Shown here piece by piece: positions 1-11,294 of a DNA stretch of 64,000 nt. Location of the stretch: positions 2,564,501 to 2,628,500 of the forward strand of contig NC_056417.1 in the NCBI RefSeq assembly GCF_905147365.1, in the 5' to 3' direction. Position numbers and translations under genes: made by a program. The notes beneath the pieces were generated by a model, which did no database searches, was not told the DNA's origin, and worked only from the letters and a program-made list of their open reading frames with translations. Every line of letters begins with the position of its first letter. Positions within the stretch are counted from its first letter, which is position 1. This stretch comes from Aricia agestis. Lineage: Eukaryota > Arthropoda > Insecta > Lepidoptera > Lycaenidae.

Positions 1-21
1 AGTGGCGAAACAGGCCCTTAA
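1..21. mobile_element. Right end of a fold-back element cut by the window edge
   Basis: AGTGGCGAAACAGGCCCTTA matches the terminal sequence of the complete element at 7179-7321. Confidence 0.6.
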
Positions 22-299
22 TGTGATCGACCTTTTTTGACAAGCTGCAAATCCTATTTGCTGACTACTGTGGTCGTATCCTAGCGGCATTTGTATCCAA
101 CTTCCTGGCCATACGCAGGTACGCGTGAAATACAGATCCATTATCTCCCATCGATTACAGTGATGGCGGCTGGCGTCCAAATGACAGGCGTAATGCCGCG
201 AGACGAGCAATTAACACGACCGTTATCGTACAAGGTCGATGTTAGATAATGTTACAGCTAAGGTATTCAGTAATATGTGATTAAAACCTTATTCCGTTT
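22..299. other. Unassigned sequence
   Basis: No coding frame, repeat or RNA gene recognised. Confidence 0.5.
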
Positions 300-735
300 G
301 ATGTTAATGTAAGGTGTCGGTTGGCAGCAGACGACATGAAGCAACCGCAGACGGCTTGTCGTCGCAACATTTATTCATAGCAAGGACGACCTCTGTGGCT
401 CAGTGGTGAGCGCGTCGGTAGCTCAAGCCGGGGGTCGCGGGTTCGAATCCCGCCGACGGAACAAATAGTTTTCAAAGTTCCCGGGTCTGGATGTGTATTA
501 AATATGTGTATGATATAATAAAAATTTTAAATATATGTATAGTATAAAAGTATTAAATATATTTCCGTTGTCTGGTACCTGTAACACAAGTCCTTTAGGT
601 ACTCAGCACGGGGCCAGACTGACGTGGTGTGAAGCGTCCATAGATATAAAAAAAAAATATGCATAGAAACCAGTAGTATCGCGACGACATGTCGTCTGCT
701 GCGTCTTCATGTAGCCGGCTTCCAACTTGTACCTT
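300..735. mobile_element. Fold-back element split by SINE family 1
   Basis: The left arm at about 310-365 (GCAGACGACATGAAG, GTCGTCGCAACAT) pairs with the right arm at about 666-730 (CGCGACGACATGTCGTC, CTTCATGTAGCCGGC). The SINE at 385-658 lies between them. Confidence 0.55.
385..658 (+). mobile_element. tRNA-derived SINE, family 1, copy 1
   Basis: The tRNA-like head contains an A box (TGGCTCAGTGGTGAGCG) and a B box (GGTTCGAATCC). Next comes a body of TTCCCGGGTCTGGATGTGTA type and an AT-rich stretch. The end GACGTGGTGTGAAGCGTCCA is followed by an A-rich tail. The head is not a functional tRNA because the acceptor stem does not close. Confidence 0.85.
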
Positions 736-741
736 TAGTCT

Positions 742-1134
742 TTAGAGCGACCGCAGACTTACAATTTCAAGTTGACCAACTAAATCGCATAGTATACCAA
801 TAGGCAATAGCTATAGTGACTTATATGAGAGCTCGCACATTGCATTCAACTAAGGGAGATCGCAGACGACACACTATTTGTGTGATCGAGTCTGCGGCGC
901 ACATACAGTCGGCATGGCCGGGTCGCGCCATATACGATCACACAAAAAGTGTGCCGTCTGCGATCTCCCTAAATTGTACAACTAAAATATAATTGGACAC
1001 CAATCGTAATAAGAACCGCGATTCCTTTCCGATTACTTACAAATTAAAAAGTGGTCCAATTAAATTGTGAAACTACGCAAGCAATTTAGTTGTACGATAG
1101 TCGGCCAACTTGAAATTGTAAGTATGCGCTCTTA
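742..1134. mobile_element. Fold-back element interrupted by a second fold-back element
   Basis: The ends TTTAGAGCGACCGCAGACTT and AAGTATGCGCTCTTAG are inverted and the pairing continues through TACAATTTCAAGTTG. The interior is split by the element at 850-973. Confidence 0.75.
850..973. mobile_element. Small fold-back MITE nested in the element at 742-1134
   Basis: The ends are CTAAGGGAGATCGCAGACG and CGTCTGCGATCTCCCTAA. The next bases also pair (CACACTATTTGTGTGATCG with CGATCACACAAAAAGTGTG). Confidence 0.85.
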
Positions 1135-1508
1135 GGCTCGATTTATATGCGACCGCCCGAACGCGCGGTCTGTGTTTAGGGGCCTTATTCAAAATTCAAG
1201 CCAACCAATACAAAATCCAACGATTTCTATTTTAACAATAAAAAATGAACAATTTAAACCCTGTGGAACCTGCCAAATAGATGAGCTACAAAAGAGAACT
1301 TTTTCTATTAACTTTCACGCTTGATTACGTTAGTGGGTCTAGTTTTTAGAAAGATCAGAAATCAGTCGGGTCGCAACCTAGTTCATAGAATACAATAGAC
1401 CGTACAAAACTAAAATAATGAGCACTGCGCAATGAATAGACAGGAAAATATTAGTTTAACAATTTCGGAATGAGCACAGAATAGAGAAGACAAAAAGTGT
1501 TCTAAAAT
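1135..1508. other. Unassigned AT-rich sequence
   Basis: Nothing recognised. CGACCGCCCGAACGCGCGGTC at 1150 is a short hairpin only. Confidence 0.5.
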
Positions 1509-1750
1509 ATTCGCTCTACAATAACTTGGTCGACAAAAAGTAAAAACTGTATTACAGCGAGGCCATATTGCTCTGTAGCGTTGCGACTTGCATTGCGTCA
1601 CCGCAGCGTTGACACTCTAAAATCTAACGTATAAATTCGCTCTACAATAACTTAATATGGTCGACAAAAACTGTTAGAGCGAGGCCATATTGCTCTGTTG
1701 CATTGCGACTTGCAGTGCGTCACCGCAGCATTGACGCTCTGACGTATAAC
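1509..1750. repeat. Two tandem units of about 120 bp
   Basis: ATTCGCTCTACAATAACTT, GCGAGGCCATATTGCTCTGT and GCGTCACCGCAGC recur at 1509-1629 and 1636-1747 with small differences. Confidence 0.8.
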
Positions 1751-1947
1751 ATACTAAAGATATTATGCCGCATACATGAATAGCGTCGTCAGACTCTATG
1801 CATCGATGTGGTTTTGGCAGAACATTTGGGAATGTGGGTCGCTAAACTGTCATTAATTACTTATTAGTCATTACACATAAGTACTACGTCAACAGCCAGG
1901 ATCAACAACGGCATCCAACCATGAAAATCCTTTAATACGATCTTGAA

Positions 1948-1973
1948 GAGCCCGGGGTACGTACCCCGGGCTC
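1948..1973. repeat. Perfect 26-bp palindrome
   Basis: GAGCCCGGGGTAC is followed immediately by its exact reverse complement GTACCCCGGGCTC. Confidence 0.9.
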
Positions 1974-2689
1974 GTGCTAAAACTGCTTTGGTATCCCTAA
2001 AGAGCTAACCTTGACAACGAAAGCTGTCACCGTCTTATAAGCTTTCGGGCGTCGCGACAACGCAAATATGGCCTACAAAACGGTATTCCAACGCATCGCA
2101 GACCGCAGTGCAATGAAGCAATGTGGCTTCACTCTTAAAATACAAAGCGAATGTAAAGTCATGCCGTGAACAATCCCGCGTTCTCCACAATTAAAGTAGA
2201 GATTCCTTGGCGCCTTTCGAAAAGCGACTCTTTCCACGTGGATTCTTACAATTTATAAAGAAAAACTTCGCAAATCGCAATATGGCACAAATAAAAACCT
2301 CACTTCCTCGCTTTTCCCATTTTCTAAGGAAGTCAAATACCGAGGCGTTTGCGAGGATGCCGCTTTACAATAAAAGGTTATTACAATCTCATATCGCTTC
2401 CTATTGCTACGATTGAAATACATTATACGCCATTGACGGATAAAGGACCAGAGAGGATGATTATTGTTTGATCTCAACTTCTGCTTTTCGCGAAACCCGA
2501 AGCTTTGAGCAAAAATCATGGCTGAAGCAGAAAAATCGGTGGACGCCGGACGGTGACAAACGAAAAAATCAGTTTCGAGTTTCGACTTCGGCTATTAAAA
2601 AATAATTTTCACTCAAAGATAAATAAAACCCCTAGCCTCTAAGTTCCTATATTTAGCAGGAGAACCGAATAAAAAAAACGGCCAAGTGC
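1974..2689. other. Unassigned sequence
   Basis: Short chance frames of 69 and 88 codons occur on opposite strands at 2207-2519. They have no recognisable motif and no coding-like bias. Confidence 0.5.
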
Positions 2690-2813
2690 GAATCGGATTC
2701 ACGCTCAAAGAGTCCTGTACAATTATTACACACAGACACCAGGACGGACTTAGGACGTACAAGACAGCAAAATCTCAATAATAGGGACCCGTTTTACCAT
2801 ACCGAACCCTAAA
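2690..2813 (+). mobile_element. GGCCAAGTGCGAGTCGGACT repeat, short deleted copy
   Basis: It begins GGCCAAGTGCGAATCGGATT and ends TAGGGACCCGTTTTACCATA then CCGAACCCT. The middle is mostly lost. Confidence 0.7.
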
Positions 2814-3130
2814 ACCACCCAGCATGTACCGCGCTATCGATTACCAACAACTGGGTGGCCTAAATGAAAAGCTACGTAAATCCATTTAACGGAAAGCCCG
2901 CTGCCCGGCGTCGGCGGAGCAGTCCACAGTCCACGATCGATTTACAAACGTATCAGCTGTGCACGCCGCCACTATATCCGGCGGGTCGTCGGCCGCCGGC
3001 CTTGCCCTCGCCGAAGATCAGATCAGACCTTCAGTGCGAATATAGATCACGATTTCGTGGGCCAAAATTAGAGAAGCGAGTACGGGTTTCATTGATTCTT
3101 TAGGTCTAGAGAATTAAGTAAATACTAGAG
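2814..3130. other. Unassigned GC-richer sequence
   Basis: A 79-codon frame at 2864-3103 is Arg/Ser/Pro-rich. It is not recognised and is probably chance. Confidence 0.4.
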
Positions 3131-3473
3131 CAGGGGTCAACAAATGGCGGACCGCGGTCCGCATCCGGACCGCCGACCTATTGTGTGCGGACCAAGCATG
3201 TTCGAGGATGATCTTCGTTCATCTTAGGACTTCAACATCTCCAGGATTTAATGTCAATATCTATAACTTGCACCAATATTTCACTCCAAATTTGAGAGAG
3301 ATAATTAGCTACAAAAAATAGTTACTTTTCTCATTGATATCTAAAAAAAATACCTTTGTAATTTCCGTAATTTAATACCATTTGTTTAATTTTTTTTAAA
3401 TAAAATGTGTGGACCGCGAAGGTCATTTCATGTCGTAAAACGGACCCCGAGCGAAATTAATTGGTGACTTCTG
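3131..3473. mobile_element. Probable non-autonomous hAT element
   Basis: It starts CAGGGGTCAACAAATGGC and ends in a weak inverted match (TTAATTGGTGACTTCTG). GGTCCGC/GGACCGC blocks lie near both ends. The expected 8-bp duplication is degenerate (TACTAGAG before; AACTAGAG shortly after). Confidence 0.65.
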
Positions 3474-4756
3474 TATAACTAGAGTCTAGGGTTTCCCAAG
3501 AATACCCATGGCGTAACTGGTTTTGGTTTCGCGGAACCCAAGATTCATAATCATCACTGCATTGTCTTCGAAGTTTCGGACAAAATAACTTCTATTTATG
3601 ATAATGCAGACTATAATATTATATTAACATTTTAAATTAAAAATGATACCCAAAAATTATAAAAGGGAGCGTTTCAATGTTTTAAAGGTAAGGAACTGCT
3701 CTATATGTTGAAAAGTTTGACATTCATGAGTATAATCCCGGTGTTCCTAGAATAAAAATCTCCTTTCAAGTGTTTTTCACATCGAATAATCCCTATTAGA
3801 GCCTAAGGATTCCACGTTCCATGTAAAAGTTTTGTGTTATGATTTACACGGGCTATTTTTGTAAGACGCTTAGTTGGTATTAATATCTGAGAATCCGATT
3901 AGTATCCTTCATCGCGCCTGCTCTCTATAAAACAGAGCTTCAAAAGATCATAGGTGTTATGTTTTGTAAATAATTCCACTTATGTGCTTATTCTAAATCT
4001 ATATAAATATGGTTTCTTGGTACTACAGGTTTAAACGATTTAAATAGAAGATAAAGCGTTTATTATTAGTTTAACAATAAGGTCTTTTTCTACTTTAATC
4101 ATAAGCTGAAATTGAAATGGCCACGAGTCACGACTCTAGCAAAACTTCTTGTGTTATTTGTTTTTATTTTCATCATATTTTCTGTGACCTATTAATTAAT
4201 GTTAATTTTTAATACATTAACAAACCATCTGCTTAACCTGAATCTGAAGGATTAAGTTCAGCCGTCTCTACCATAATCAAAATACACACAGAATTTCATA
4301 CAAATACATTTAGTATGAAATGCCTCGTTTGGACTTTACTTCAATTAATTCGCAACTACCCGCACATGAATAAACGGTGTTTATGTGCGCGTTGATTTGG
4401 CATTAAGATAATCAACGCTTATTGGCCTCATCTCACCGCAATTGCCGCTTTATCTGTCGGTTTGTTTGTAGCAATAAAATGCCTGCGCTAATCTTTAGGC
4501 ATTTTTATCACGACTTGAAAATTTTGCTGGCCATATTCGGCAAGCGTTGCCAAGTGTTAGCGTCTTAAAATATTGAAGTTGAATGATGAATCTTACCTTG
4601 ATAGGAGCTCAGCGCATCACAAATCTGGAACAGAATAATGAAATATAAGTTTTTCTTAAACCAAACTTAGCATATTATGGTTAACTAGCTGACACCTTGT
4701 TTTGCTACGTTGTACCATATCATGCAACCTCTGGCATAACTCTATCAATTAAATAA
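3474..4756. other. Unassigned AT-rich sequence, 1.3 kb
   Basis: No frame over 60 codons and no repeat recognised. Confidence 0.5.
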
Positions 4757-5176
4757 TCAGCCAAGTGCGAGTCGGACTCGCGCACGAAGTGTTCCGTACC
4801 GTTATAGAACAAATATAGGCCTAAAATTGTGTTTCTTGTATGGGAGCCCCCCTTAATTTTTTATTTTATTTTATTATTTTTATTAATTAAAATAGAGCAC
4901 ATAATTAATTATAATCAAACACTTTGTGAAAATTTCAAAAGCCTAGCTGTTACCATTATTGATATCGAGCAAAAAAGGCCGAAAAAATTACGTTTGTTGT
5001 ATGGGAGCCCTCCTTAAATATTAATTTTATTTTGTTTTTAGTATTTGCTGTCATAGCGGCCACAGAAATACACAATCTGTGAAATTTTCCCGGCCCGGAG
5101 ACGGACAGACAGACGGACAGACATTGAAGTCTTAGTAATAGGGTCCCGTTTTTACCCTTTGGGTACGGAACCCTGA
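4757..5176 (+). mobile_element. GGCCAAGTGCGAGTCGGACT repeat, complete copy
   Basis: It starts AGCCAAGTGCGAGTCGGACT and has two TTGTATGGGAGCCC blocks, a GACGGACAGACAGACGGACA run, and ends TAGGGTCCCGTTTTTACCCT then GGTACGGAACCCT. Terminal GTTCCGTACC and GGTACGGAAC are inverted. Confidence 0.78.
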
Positions 5177-5579
5177 AAACGCATCAAAATCCGTTGGATT
5201 CTTTCTCCATCTTAGCCATAGAGACAAATCACTCGAGAAGCGACTTCGATACTGAGTATACCCAAAACTAACGATATCTTGACCGACATAGGCGCAGAGA
5301 TCGCAAGGATCTCGAAAGGTCGCCGCCCTCACAAATGGGTCAGCCGTGCTCAAGATGGCAAGGTTTTTGTTGGAGCGAGCCTTTGAAAGGCGCGTTAAAT
5401 TGTGAGTCACGGCCCTAAGTACGGTGCCGCGGTGGAGCGTTTAATATTAATACTTTTGTTAACTTTTACACCGTATTACCTCTACGTTAAGACAAACATT
5501 TACGGTATTCATGAGAACACGAAAAAGAAACAAGTTGTTATGTATTACTTGCATTTGATACCGAAGTTAGATATCCATA
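5177..5579. other. Unassigned sequence
   Basis: A 92-codon - strand frame overlaps the end of the upstream repeat and shows no domain. GTCACGGCCCTAAG at 5405 looks like a MITE border, but no partner was found. Confidence 0.4.
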
Positions 5580-5581
5580 TA

Positions 5582-5841
5582 CAGGGTGTAACAAAAATAA
5601 GTGATAATACTTTAGGGTGTGTACGTGTTCCTTGTATAGAGTTGACTGTGAAAGTAGCAGCACTGAAAGACCAACATTTTTTTTCACTTTTGTATAGGGG
5701 AAACTCGTGACGCTCGGACCCTTGCCCATACAAAAGTGAAAAAATTTTTTCGTCTTTCAGAGCTGCTACTTTCACAGTGAACTCTCTACAAGGAACACGC
5801 ACACACCCTAAAGTATTATCACTTATTTTTGTTACACACTG
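5582..5841. mobile_element. Tc1/mariner-like MITE, 260 bp, TA target site, copy 1
   Basis: The long inverted ends start CAGGGTGTAACAAAAATAAG and finish TTTTTGTTACACACTG, flanked by TA on both sides (5580-5581 and 5842-5843). The two arms pair over most of the element around a central GGACCCTTGCC region. There is no coding capacity. Confidence 0.85.
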
Positions 5842-5860
5842 TAGATACTTAATCCTACTT

Positions 5861-6287
5861 AATATTATAAATGCGAAACTCGAAAGTCAGTTTGTTTGTT
5901 ACCTTTACTTGTTAAACTAACTGTGCCTTTACACGCTAAACCGATTTTGCTGAAATTTGATATGGAGATATTTGTGTCTCGGGAAAGGACAAAGGATATT
6001 TTTATTTTTTTTTTATCCCGGAAAAAAGCGCGATAAACTAATTTTGGCGCAAGGGAGTTGCGGGCGTCATGTAGTCAAAAATTATTGAGATTGGACATGA
6101 CTCTTGTAATGCATCTCTACGACTTTTGATAGAGATCATCTCCGTTCATTTTCCGTGATAAAAGGTGTCCTATGTCCTTTCCCGGGACTCTAGAGTACCA
6201 ACTACCATACCAAATTTCAGCAAAATCGGTAGAGGGTTTGGGCGTGAGGAAGTAACAGACAAACACACATTCGCATTTATAATATTA
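5861..6287. mobile_element. GTCT/GACA-family MITE-like repeat, complete copy
   Basis: The ends are AATATTATAAATGCGAAA and TTCGCATTTATAATATT. Between them are shared blocks: CCGATTTTGCTGAAATTTG, CGGGAAAGGACAAAGGATA, GCGCGATAAACTAATTTTGG and AGCAAAATCGGT. Such elements are known in Lepidoptera as carriers of (GTCY)n microsatellites. Confidence 0.8.
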
Positions 6288-6530
6288 GTAATTAGTATTG
6301 ATAGTTAGGACCTAACTTCAACTTTCTAGTCTAGACTTCACAGTAAATATTGAAGCTGGTCTGGACCTGGATCGATTACGGCGGTCTGCGGTGTGGCCGC
6401 GTCGTGTAAATGATTGAATTACACTCCGTCTTACATACTAATAGTGAGGAAGTGAACCGGCAAACTGTATAATTAATATTGTGCTAACGTTAGCTGTCAA
6501 TTGTCATAGCTGCTTAGGTTTTTATCATAG

Positions 6531-6815
6531 AGTTAATATACCTAGCGGAATAGAGAAACAAAGGCCTGAGCAAGAAAGATGTCACCATCAGTAACACTGC
6601 GTGGTAAAAAGAGGCGTGTGATACATGACAGCAGCACTCTTTTTTGACGTCCAGTCGGCACGTGCCGCACGTTGACAATTTAATCTCATAGAAATCATGT
6701 TCAATCATGCTTGTGTAAGTGTATACGTACACATATTTTTACACACAGATGAAACCAATTTCGGTTTCGTTTGACAGCTCAAGATTGTTGCTCTATTCCG
6801 CTAGGTATATTAACT
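6531..6815. mobile_element. Fold-back MITE with AGTTAATATACCTAGCGG ends, copy 1
   Basis: The ends AGTTAATATACCTAGCGG and CCGCTAGGTATATTAACT are exact inverted repeats extending through GAATAGAG. The interior includes GACGTCCAGTCGGCAC. Confidence 0.85.
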
Positions 6816-6956
6816 TAATGGTTTTTATTCTAACTGCCGCACCCAGAGACGAATATTAATTACTTGACTGTAGTTAAAAGAAAACTTTGACATAAGCCAC
6901 ATACATTATCTGTCAAACTCTTCATTTAAATGAAGTTGAATAATCATTAAATGTCT

Positions 6957-7160
6957 GCGGGGCTAAAATGGTCACTTTGAAGAATCATATTATGAATCAT
7001 GTTTAAAAATTCATTCTTTTAAAATCGCAAAATGAAAGTCTGCTTGCAATTCATATTTAGTAATTCGTACTAATTTGACATTTGTCAGTTTGACAGTTTT
7101 GACAATTCATTTGCTGAATTGATTGAGAGGAATTGCTAAATGTGACCATTTTAGCCCCGC
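6957..7160. mobile_element. Fold-back MITE with GCGGGGCTAAAATGGTCAC ends, copy 1
   Basis: The inverted ends are GCGGGGCTAAAATGGTCAC and GTGACCATTTTAGCCCCGC. The interior has ATTTGACATTTGTCAGTTTG. Confidence 0.87.
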
Positions 7161-7178
7161 TGAGTGCCGCAGTAAGAC

Positions 7179-7321
7179 TTAGGGCCTGTTTCACCACTTT
7201 CTGATAAAGTGGCGAATAGGCTATTCACAACTTTTTGACAGATTCTCCATACTATAACTGTCAAGTTAAGTGGTGGATAGCCTATTCGGCACTTATCAGG
7301 AAATGGTGAAACAGGCCCTTA
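7179..7321. mobile_element. Fold-back MITE, 143 bp
   Basis: The terminal repeats TTAGGGCCTGTTTCACCA and TGGTGAAACAGGCCCTTA are inverted and the inner sequence pairs as well (GTGGCGAATAGGCTATTC with GTGGATAGCCTATTCGGC). Confidence 0.85.
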
Positions 7322-7803
7322 GTAATTTAGACTTTACTTTTGCTTGAGCTACTTAAGCTTTACTTGATTCTTGAGCTATAAGACCTGGTTAAATGCTGCT
7401 GTTTGTGCATAAATAAGCTGTCATAATGTGCACCGCGTAGCACACCCGTGACAAGTCTTCCCCTAGTAATATGCCTAAGGATTACCATAATCACTTTACC
7501 AACACACCGCCTTAAGTAGATCACAAGCCTAATAGATTCTTTTGTTTCTGAACGTAATATCTCCTAAGCTATAAGTCAGACAATAGCCTTTGTTAGCACT
7601 AAGGAAAGTGTAACGGGACTAAAATGTATAAGCTTATTGGAGACTGATGGGGGTCGGTGACCTCAGGTAATTACTATAGTCCGAGACACGAGGCGAATCA
7701 CAAAACATCATAATATCAAATTTTCCTTATTGCAATCATCAAGACTGGACGTTCCAACATTTGAACTTTCATTGAGATTTTTATCAACTCGTGTTTATGA
7801 TCA

Positions 7804-8004
7804 GCGGGGCAAAAATGGTCGCTTTTAAGAGTCATGTTATGAATCATTAAATGATACATTTTTAAAAATCGCAAAATGCAAGTCTGCTTGCAATTCATGT
7901 CTAGTAATTAGTATTAATTTGACATTTGTCAGTTTGACAGTTTTGACAATTCATTTGCTGAATTGATTGAGAGGAATTGCTAAATGTGACCATTTTAGCC
8001 CCGC
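7804..8004. mobile_element. Fold-back MITE, copy 2 of the element at 6957
   Basis: It has the same ends and interior, in the same orientation, 0.6 kb away. Confidence 0.87.
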
Positions 8005-8316
8005 AGCTGGTGTTCGAAATATTTAAAGAAGCAGTGAAGACAAGCAGAATTCAAAATTACAATCCCCTATGACCTATCCTTTGTTTGATAAACACTGAAC
8101 ACTTCTAATTCGATTTCCAAGTCCTGCTAGTTGTTCAATCTAAAAGTATACTAAGCAAAGTTGCTTCTGTACAGATCGTTTGGTAATTTTACTCCAATGT
8201 TTCATGTCGACATGAATATAACATAAGCATAGAATATTAGAGGAATACCCCTAAGCCTTAGAGTAGGTATTAATAACAGTAGCACTACTGATACTACCGT
8301 TATTAATACTCTAAGC

Positions 8317-8581
8317 CCGCTGTCCCCAACCCGCGGCCCGCGGGCCGCATGCGGCCCACCAGGACCTTATTTGTGGCCCGCGTGATGTTAAACAATTTAA
8401 AAATTCACGCCCACCGGCAAAATAACGTAGTCTACGTGATAGTTGTTAATTTACTTCCACTTTTAAATCGTTAATTTTGAAGAATGTTATTTTTTAAGTC
8501 TAAAAAATGTTTGTTGCGGCCCGCGACACCAAGACCAAAACATGTTTGTGGCCCGCATGAAAAAAAGGTTGGGGACCACTG
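8317..8581. mobile_element. Non-autonomous hAT element, 265 bp, 8-bp target duplication
   Basis: The ends are CCGCTGTCCCCAACC and GGTTGGGGACCACTG. Exact duplications CTCTAAGC lie at 8309-8316 and 8582-8589. The interior repeats GCGGCCCGC and GTGGCCCGC near both ends. There is no coding capacity. Confidence 0.9.
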
Positions 8582-8589
8582 CTCTAAGC

Positions 8590-9292
8590 CCTAAGCGCAT
8601 TACAGTATCATCGAAGTTGCCGCTTCACCACCTTAAGAAGATGCAATGGTAAGATGATACGCCTTTTAACACGATTTGCGCTTGAACACAAACGCACATG
8701 TAAAAACGCAGTTTAACGCCTGCAGTCAATGCTGACATGCCTCTCTTAAAAATATTTTGAGGCGTCTTAACTCCTAAATTTCTAAACCGGTGAGCAGCAG
8801 GATCTCTATCGTAATCGTTGAAGCTACTGTATGAGACAGCGACAGATCTTTCCCAAGACGAGGCGGCATTAAGCGAGCACCGTTTCAAAATTCTAAGTTT
8901 GATCACCGAATTTTGAAGCTGAAAGTCCTGAATTTAGCCTAAATTAAGTAATTTTAAACCTTTTTAAAGATGAAAGTCTATGTTTAGTAATTAGTTATTT
9001 TAAAGAAGTCTATGTTTTGTATGAAACTGGAAGATAGGAACTTTGTGTACATACACATAGTATTAAGTAGAGACGAGGCGGCACCGCGTGAGAACCGTGC
9101 CGTCTGCGCCATATGTACGGGAATAGTTGGCTGTTGGGTCGACGCTCGTCCTTGAGTTAGCTCACCCATTGTTCGTTTTGGCAACATTCGCCGGAATCGG
9201 ACACTGTTTGTTACGATCAGGCGTTATTTGGCTATGGGTGGTTAAAATTAATAGACTCTACCATGTAATTACTTATCCATATTTTACCATAA
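8590..9292. other. Unassigned sequence
   Basis: Short frames at 8625-9324 on both strands have no recognisable domain. Confidence 0.5.
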
Positions 9293-9400
9293 TCCGTCTG
9301 TCTGTCTGTTACCTCACGCCCTAACCGTTGAACCGATTTAGCTGAATCTTGGCATGGAGATACTTTGAGATCCTAAAAAGTGAAGCCGAATAATATATTT
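9293..9400. mobile_element. GTCT/GACA-family repeat, fragment
   Basis: CTGTCTGTCTGTTACCTCACG and AACCGTTGAACCGATTTAGC match the family. The rest is lost before the hAT-type element at 9453. Confidence 0.65.
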
Positions 9401-9452
9401 TTCGACGAATTCAGTAAGAATCGCAAAAAGACTATTTAATATTCCTTTAAAG

Positions 9453-9727
9453 CAGCCTTTCCCAAGGTGGACGATAACGCCCCCTTGTGGGCGCTGAAGG
9501 TCTGAAGAAAAGCCGGCAGTGTGAGACCCAGAAAAAAATGGGGGCGTTGTGTAGAGACTTGGGGAGTGACTTATATCATGGATGCATTTTTAAGCGACTT
9601 CCAAAGAGGAGGAGGTTATAATAAATGTTCGGCTGTGGATATTTATTTTTATTTGTAAATACGGGGGTGCTAAAATATAATTTGTTCTTAAAGTGGGCAG
9701 TAGACAAAATAAGTTTGGGAACCTCTG
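9453..9727. mobile_element. Non-autonomous hAT element, 275 bp, 8-bp target duplication
   Basis: The ends are CAGCCTTTCCCAAGG and TTTGGGAACCTCTG. Exact duplications CTTTAAAG lie at 9445-9452 and 9728-9735. The interior carries GGGGGCG-type blocks. A reverse, truncated relative lies inside the element at 16343-16636. Confidence 0.9.
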
Positions 9728-9735
9728 CTTTAAAG

Positions 9736-11294
9736 GCTATTTTCATGCGGCATAAAGGAAAACATCAAAGCAACGAAGCAAACAAATCATTCTTCGAATA
9801 AAGATGTAGAAAACCTTTGCAACAAAATATGTCTTTAACACGTGCGTCCCTAGACCCTAGCAAGCAAAAAATACATGCACACAATTCTAAACTCTACCAC
9901 TTTGTATTTAACATGTGTTTTCCCGTGGCCACGAATAGGGAACCGGGGACGTAAAAAAAGGTCACACGTCGAAGTCGAAGTTCATTCTCGGGGGCGGTAT
10001 CAATACATACAAAAATAGACTCTACACGGGTGTTGTAAGGTTTGTTTCTAATAAGCACGTGGTACGTTTCGTACGATTGTAGGTGATGTACTTTGGTTTC
10101 TTTGATATGTAAACTAGCTCGTGCTCCGAGTACTAATACTATATTCGTGTCCTGATTCACCGCTTAACGACTGGTGGTACTTGAAGACTAATTGTGTGAC
10201 ATAGAGACATTTTAAAGAAATAGTTCACCGGGGGACTCTGTAAACGAGCCAGAGTCCTGAAACGTTTTATTATTTAGCTTGCGAATAGACTCTCCGTCCG
10301 AGTTTTTTAGTGTCCCTCGAGTGCAGTCGTTTTCTTTGTTTATTTCGCGCACAAAATGGCTGGAATGGCCTTAAATACTTTGTTATTTAAGGAGAGGAAG
10401 TGTAGAGTGTACAGTATGGACACAAATCATTAGCATTACTCTTAAAGGACACACGCAAAGAATTGCTACATGGCTGGCGTGATTAACGACATTTAAATGT
10501 TGTGGCGGACTCATTTGCGCCAAAGGATCGCGCTCTTGAAGTTTTCTAAGTGAGGTATTCTCAAGCCACAGCTGACAACTAAGAAACCTTTTCACTAAAG
10601 GGAAGAACTGATCCGGCCTAACCAGGTCGCTCGCTGGGTCGGATATTTCCTTTTGGAGCTTCCACCCATGCCCCAAAGTAAGAACCATGAATCCACGATG
10701 ATGGCACAGTTTACCGCAGGACGCGGATGGTGGATGATCGCAGATAAGTGTGTCACGTCCGAAGTTGCTCGCGGCAACTTTGCGTGATACGCTTCACAAT
10801 ATCCCCGCTGTTTGTTGTAAAGTTACGGACTGTACTGGAAAATTCTTATGTGGAGCATAAAGCAAATCGATTCACAAAGATATGGTTTCCGTATAATGTG
10901 CCTATTTTACTCCAAATGGAGCAAAAACCAGTGTGGACCGCAAAACTCACAGTTCGAAGGCTCGCATCGAGCCAGCTCGAAGGCCCGCATCGAGCCGGCT
11001 CGGTGGAATTAAATACTTATACATATTAAACCTTCGATTTGGAGAAAAATTATCGAGCAATGCTGAATGTGTGGACGAAAGCCCGAGCCGTGGGTTTTAC
11101 TCTACGTGATTGCTCGATCGAGCAAAACCGTATGTGACTTACTTAGCATAAGAAGGGTTTAAAGACCAATTGTCTGATTCCCTAGAAATCTCAAGATAAA
11201 GTTCACTACATTATCTTGACAGTTGGCATGTAGTCTTTAAAAGACCCTTTCACTTGATCTCTAAAAATCTCTATTTTAAAGCCAGTCAACTAGT
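9736..11294. other. Unassigned sequence, 1.6 kb
   Basis: Frames of 88 to 101 codons on - (9894-10688) have no motif or splice context. Otherwise only the 24-bp duplication at 10952 is seen. Confidence 0.5.
10952..10998. repeat. Two tandem 24-bp units
   Basis: TCGAAGGCTCGCATCGAGCC and TCGAAGGCCCGCATCGAGCC stand side by side. Confidence 0.75.

Noticed and set aside
404..462. tRNA gene with GGTTCGAATCC B box
   Set aside because: The cloverleaf does not close and the sequence continues into a SINE body repeated at 17006 and 51062.
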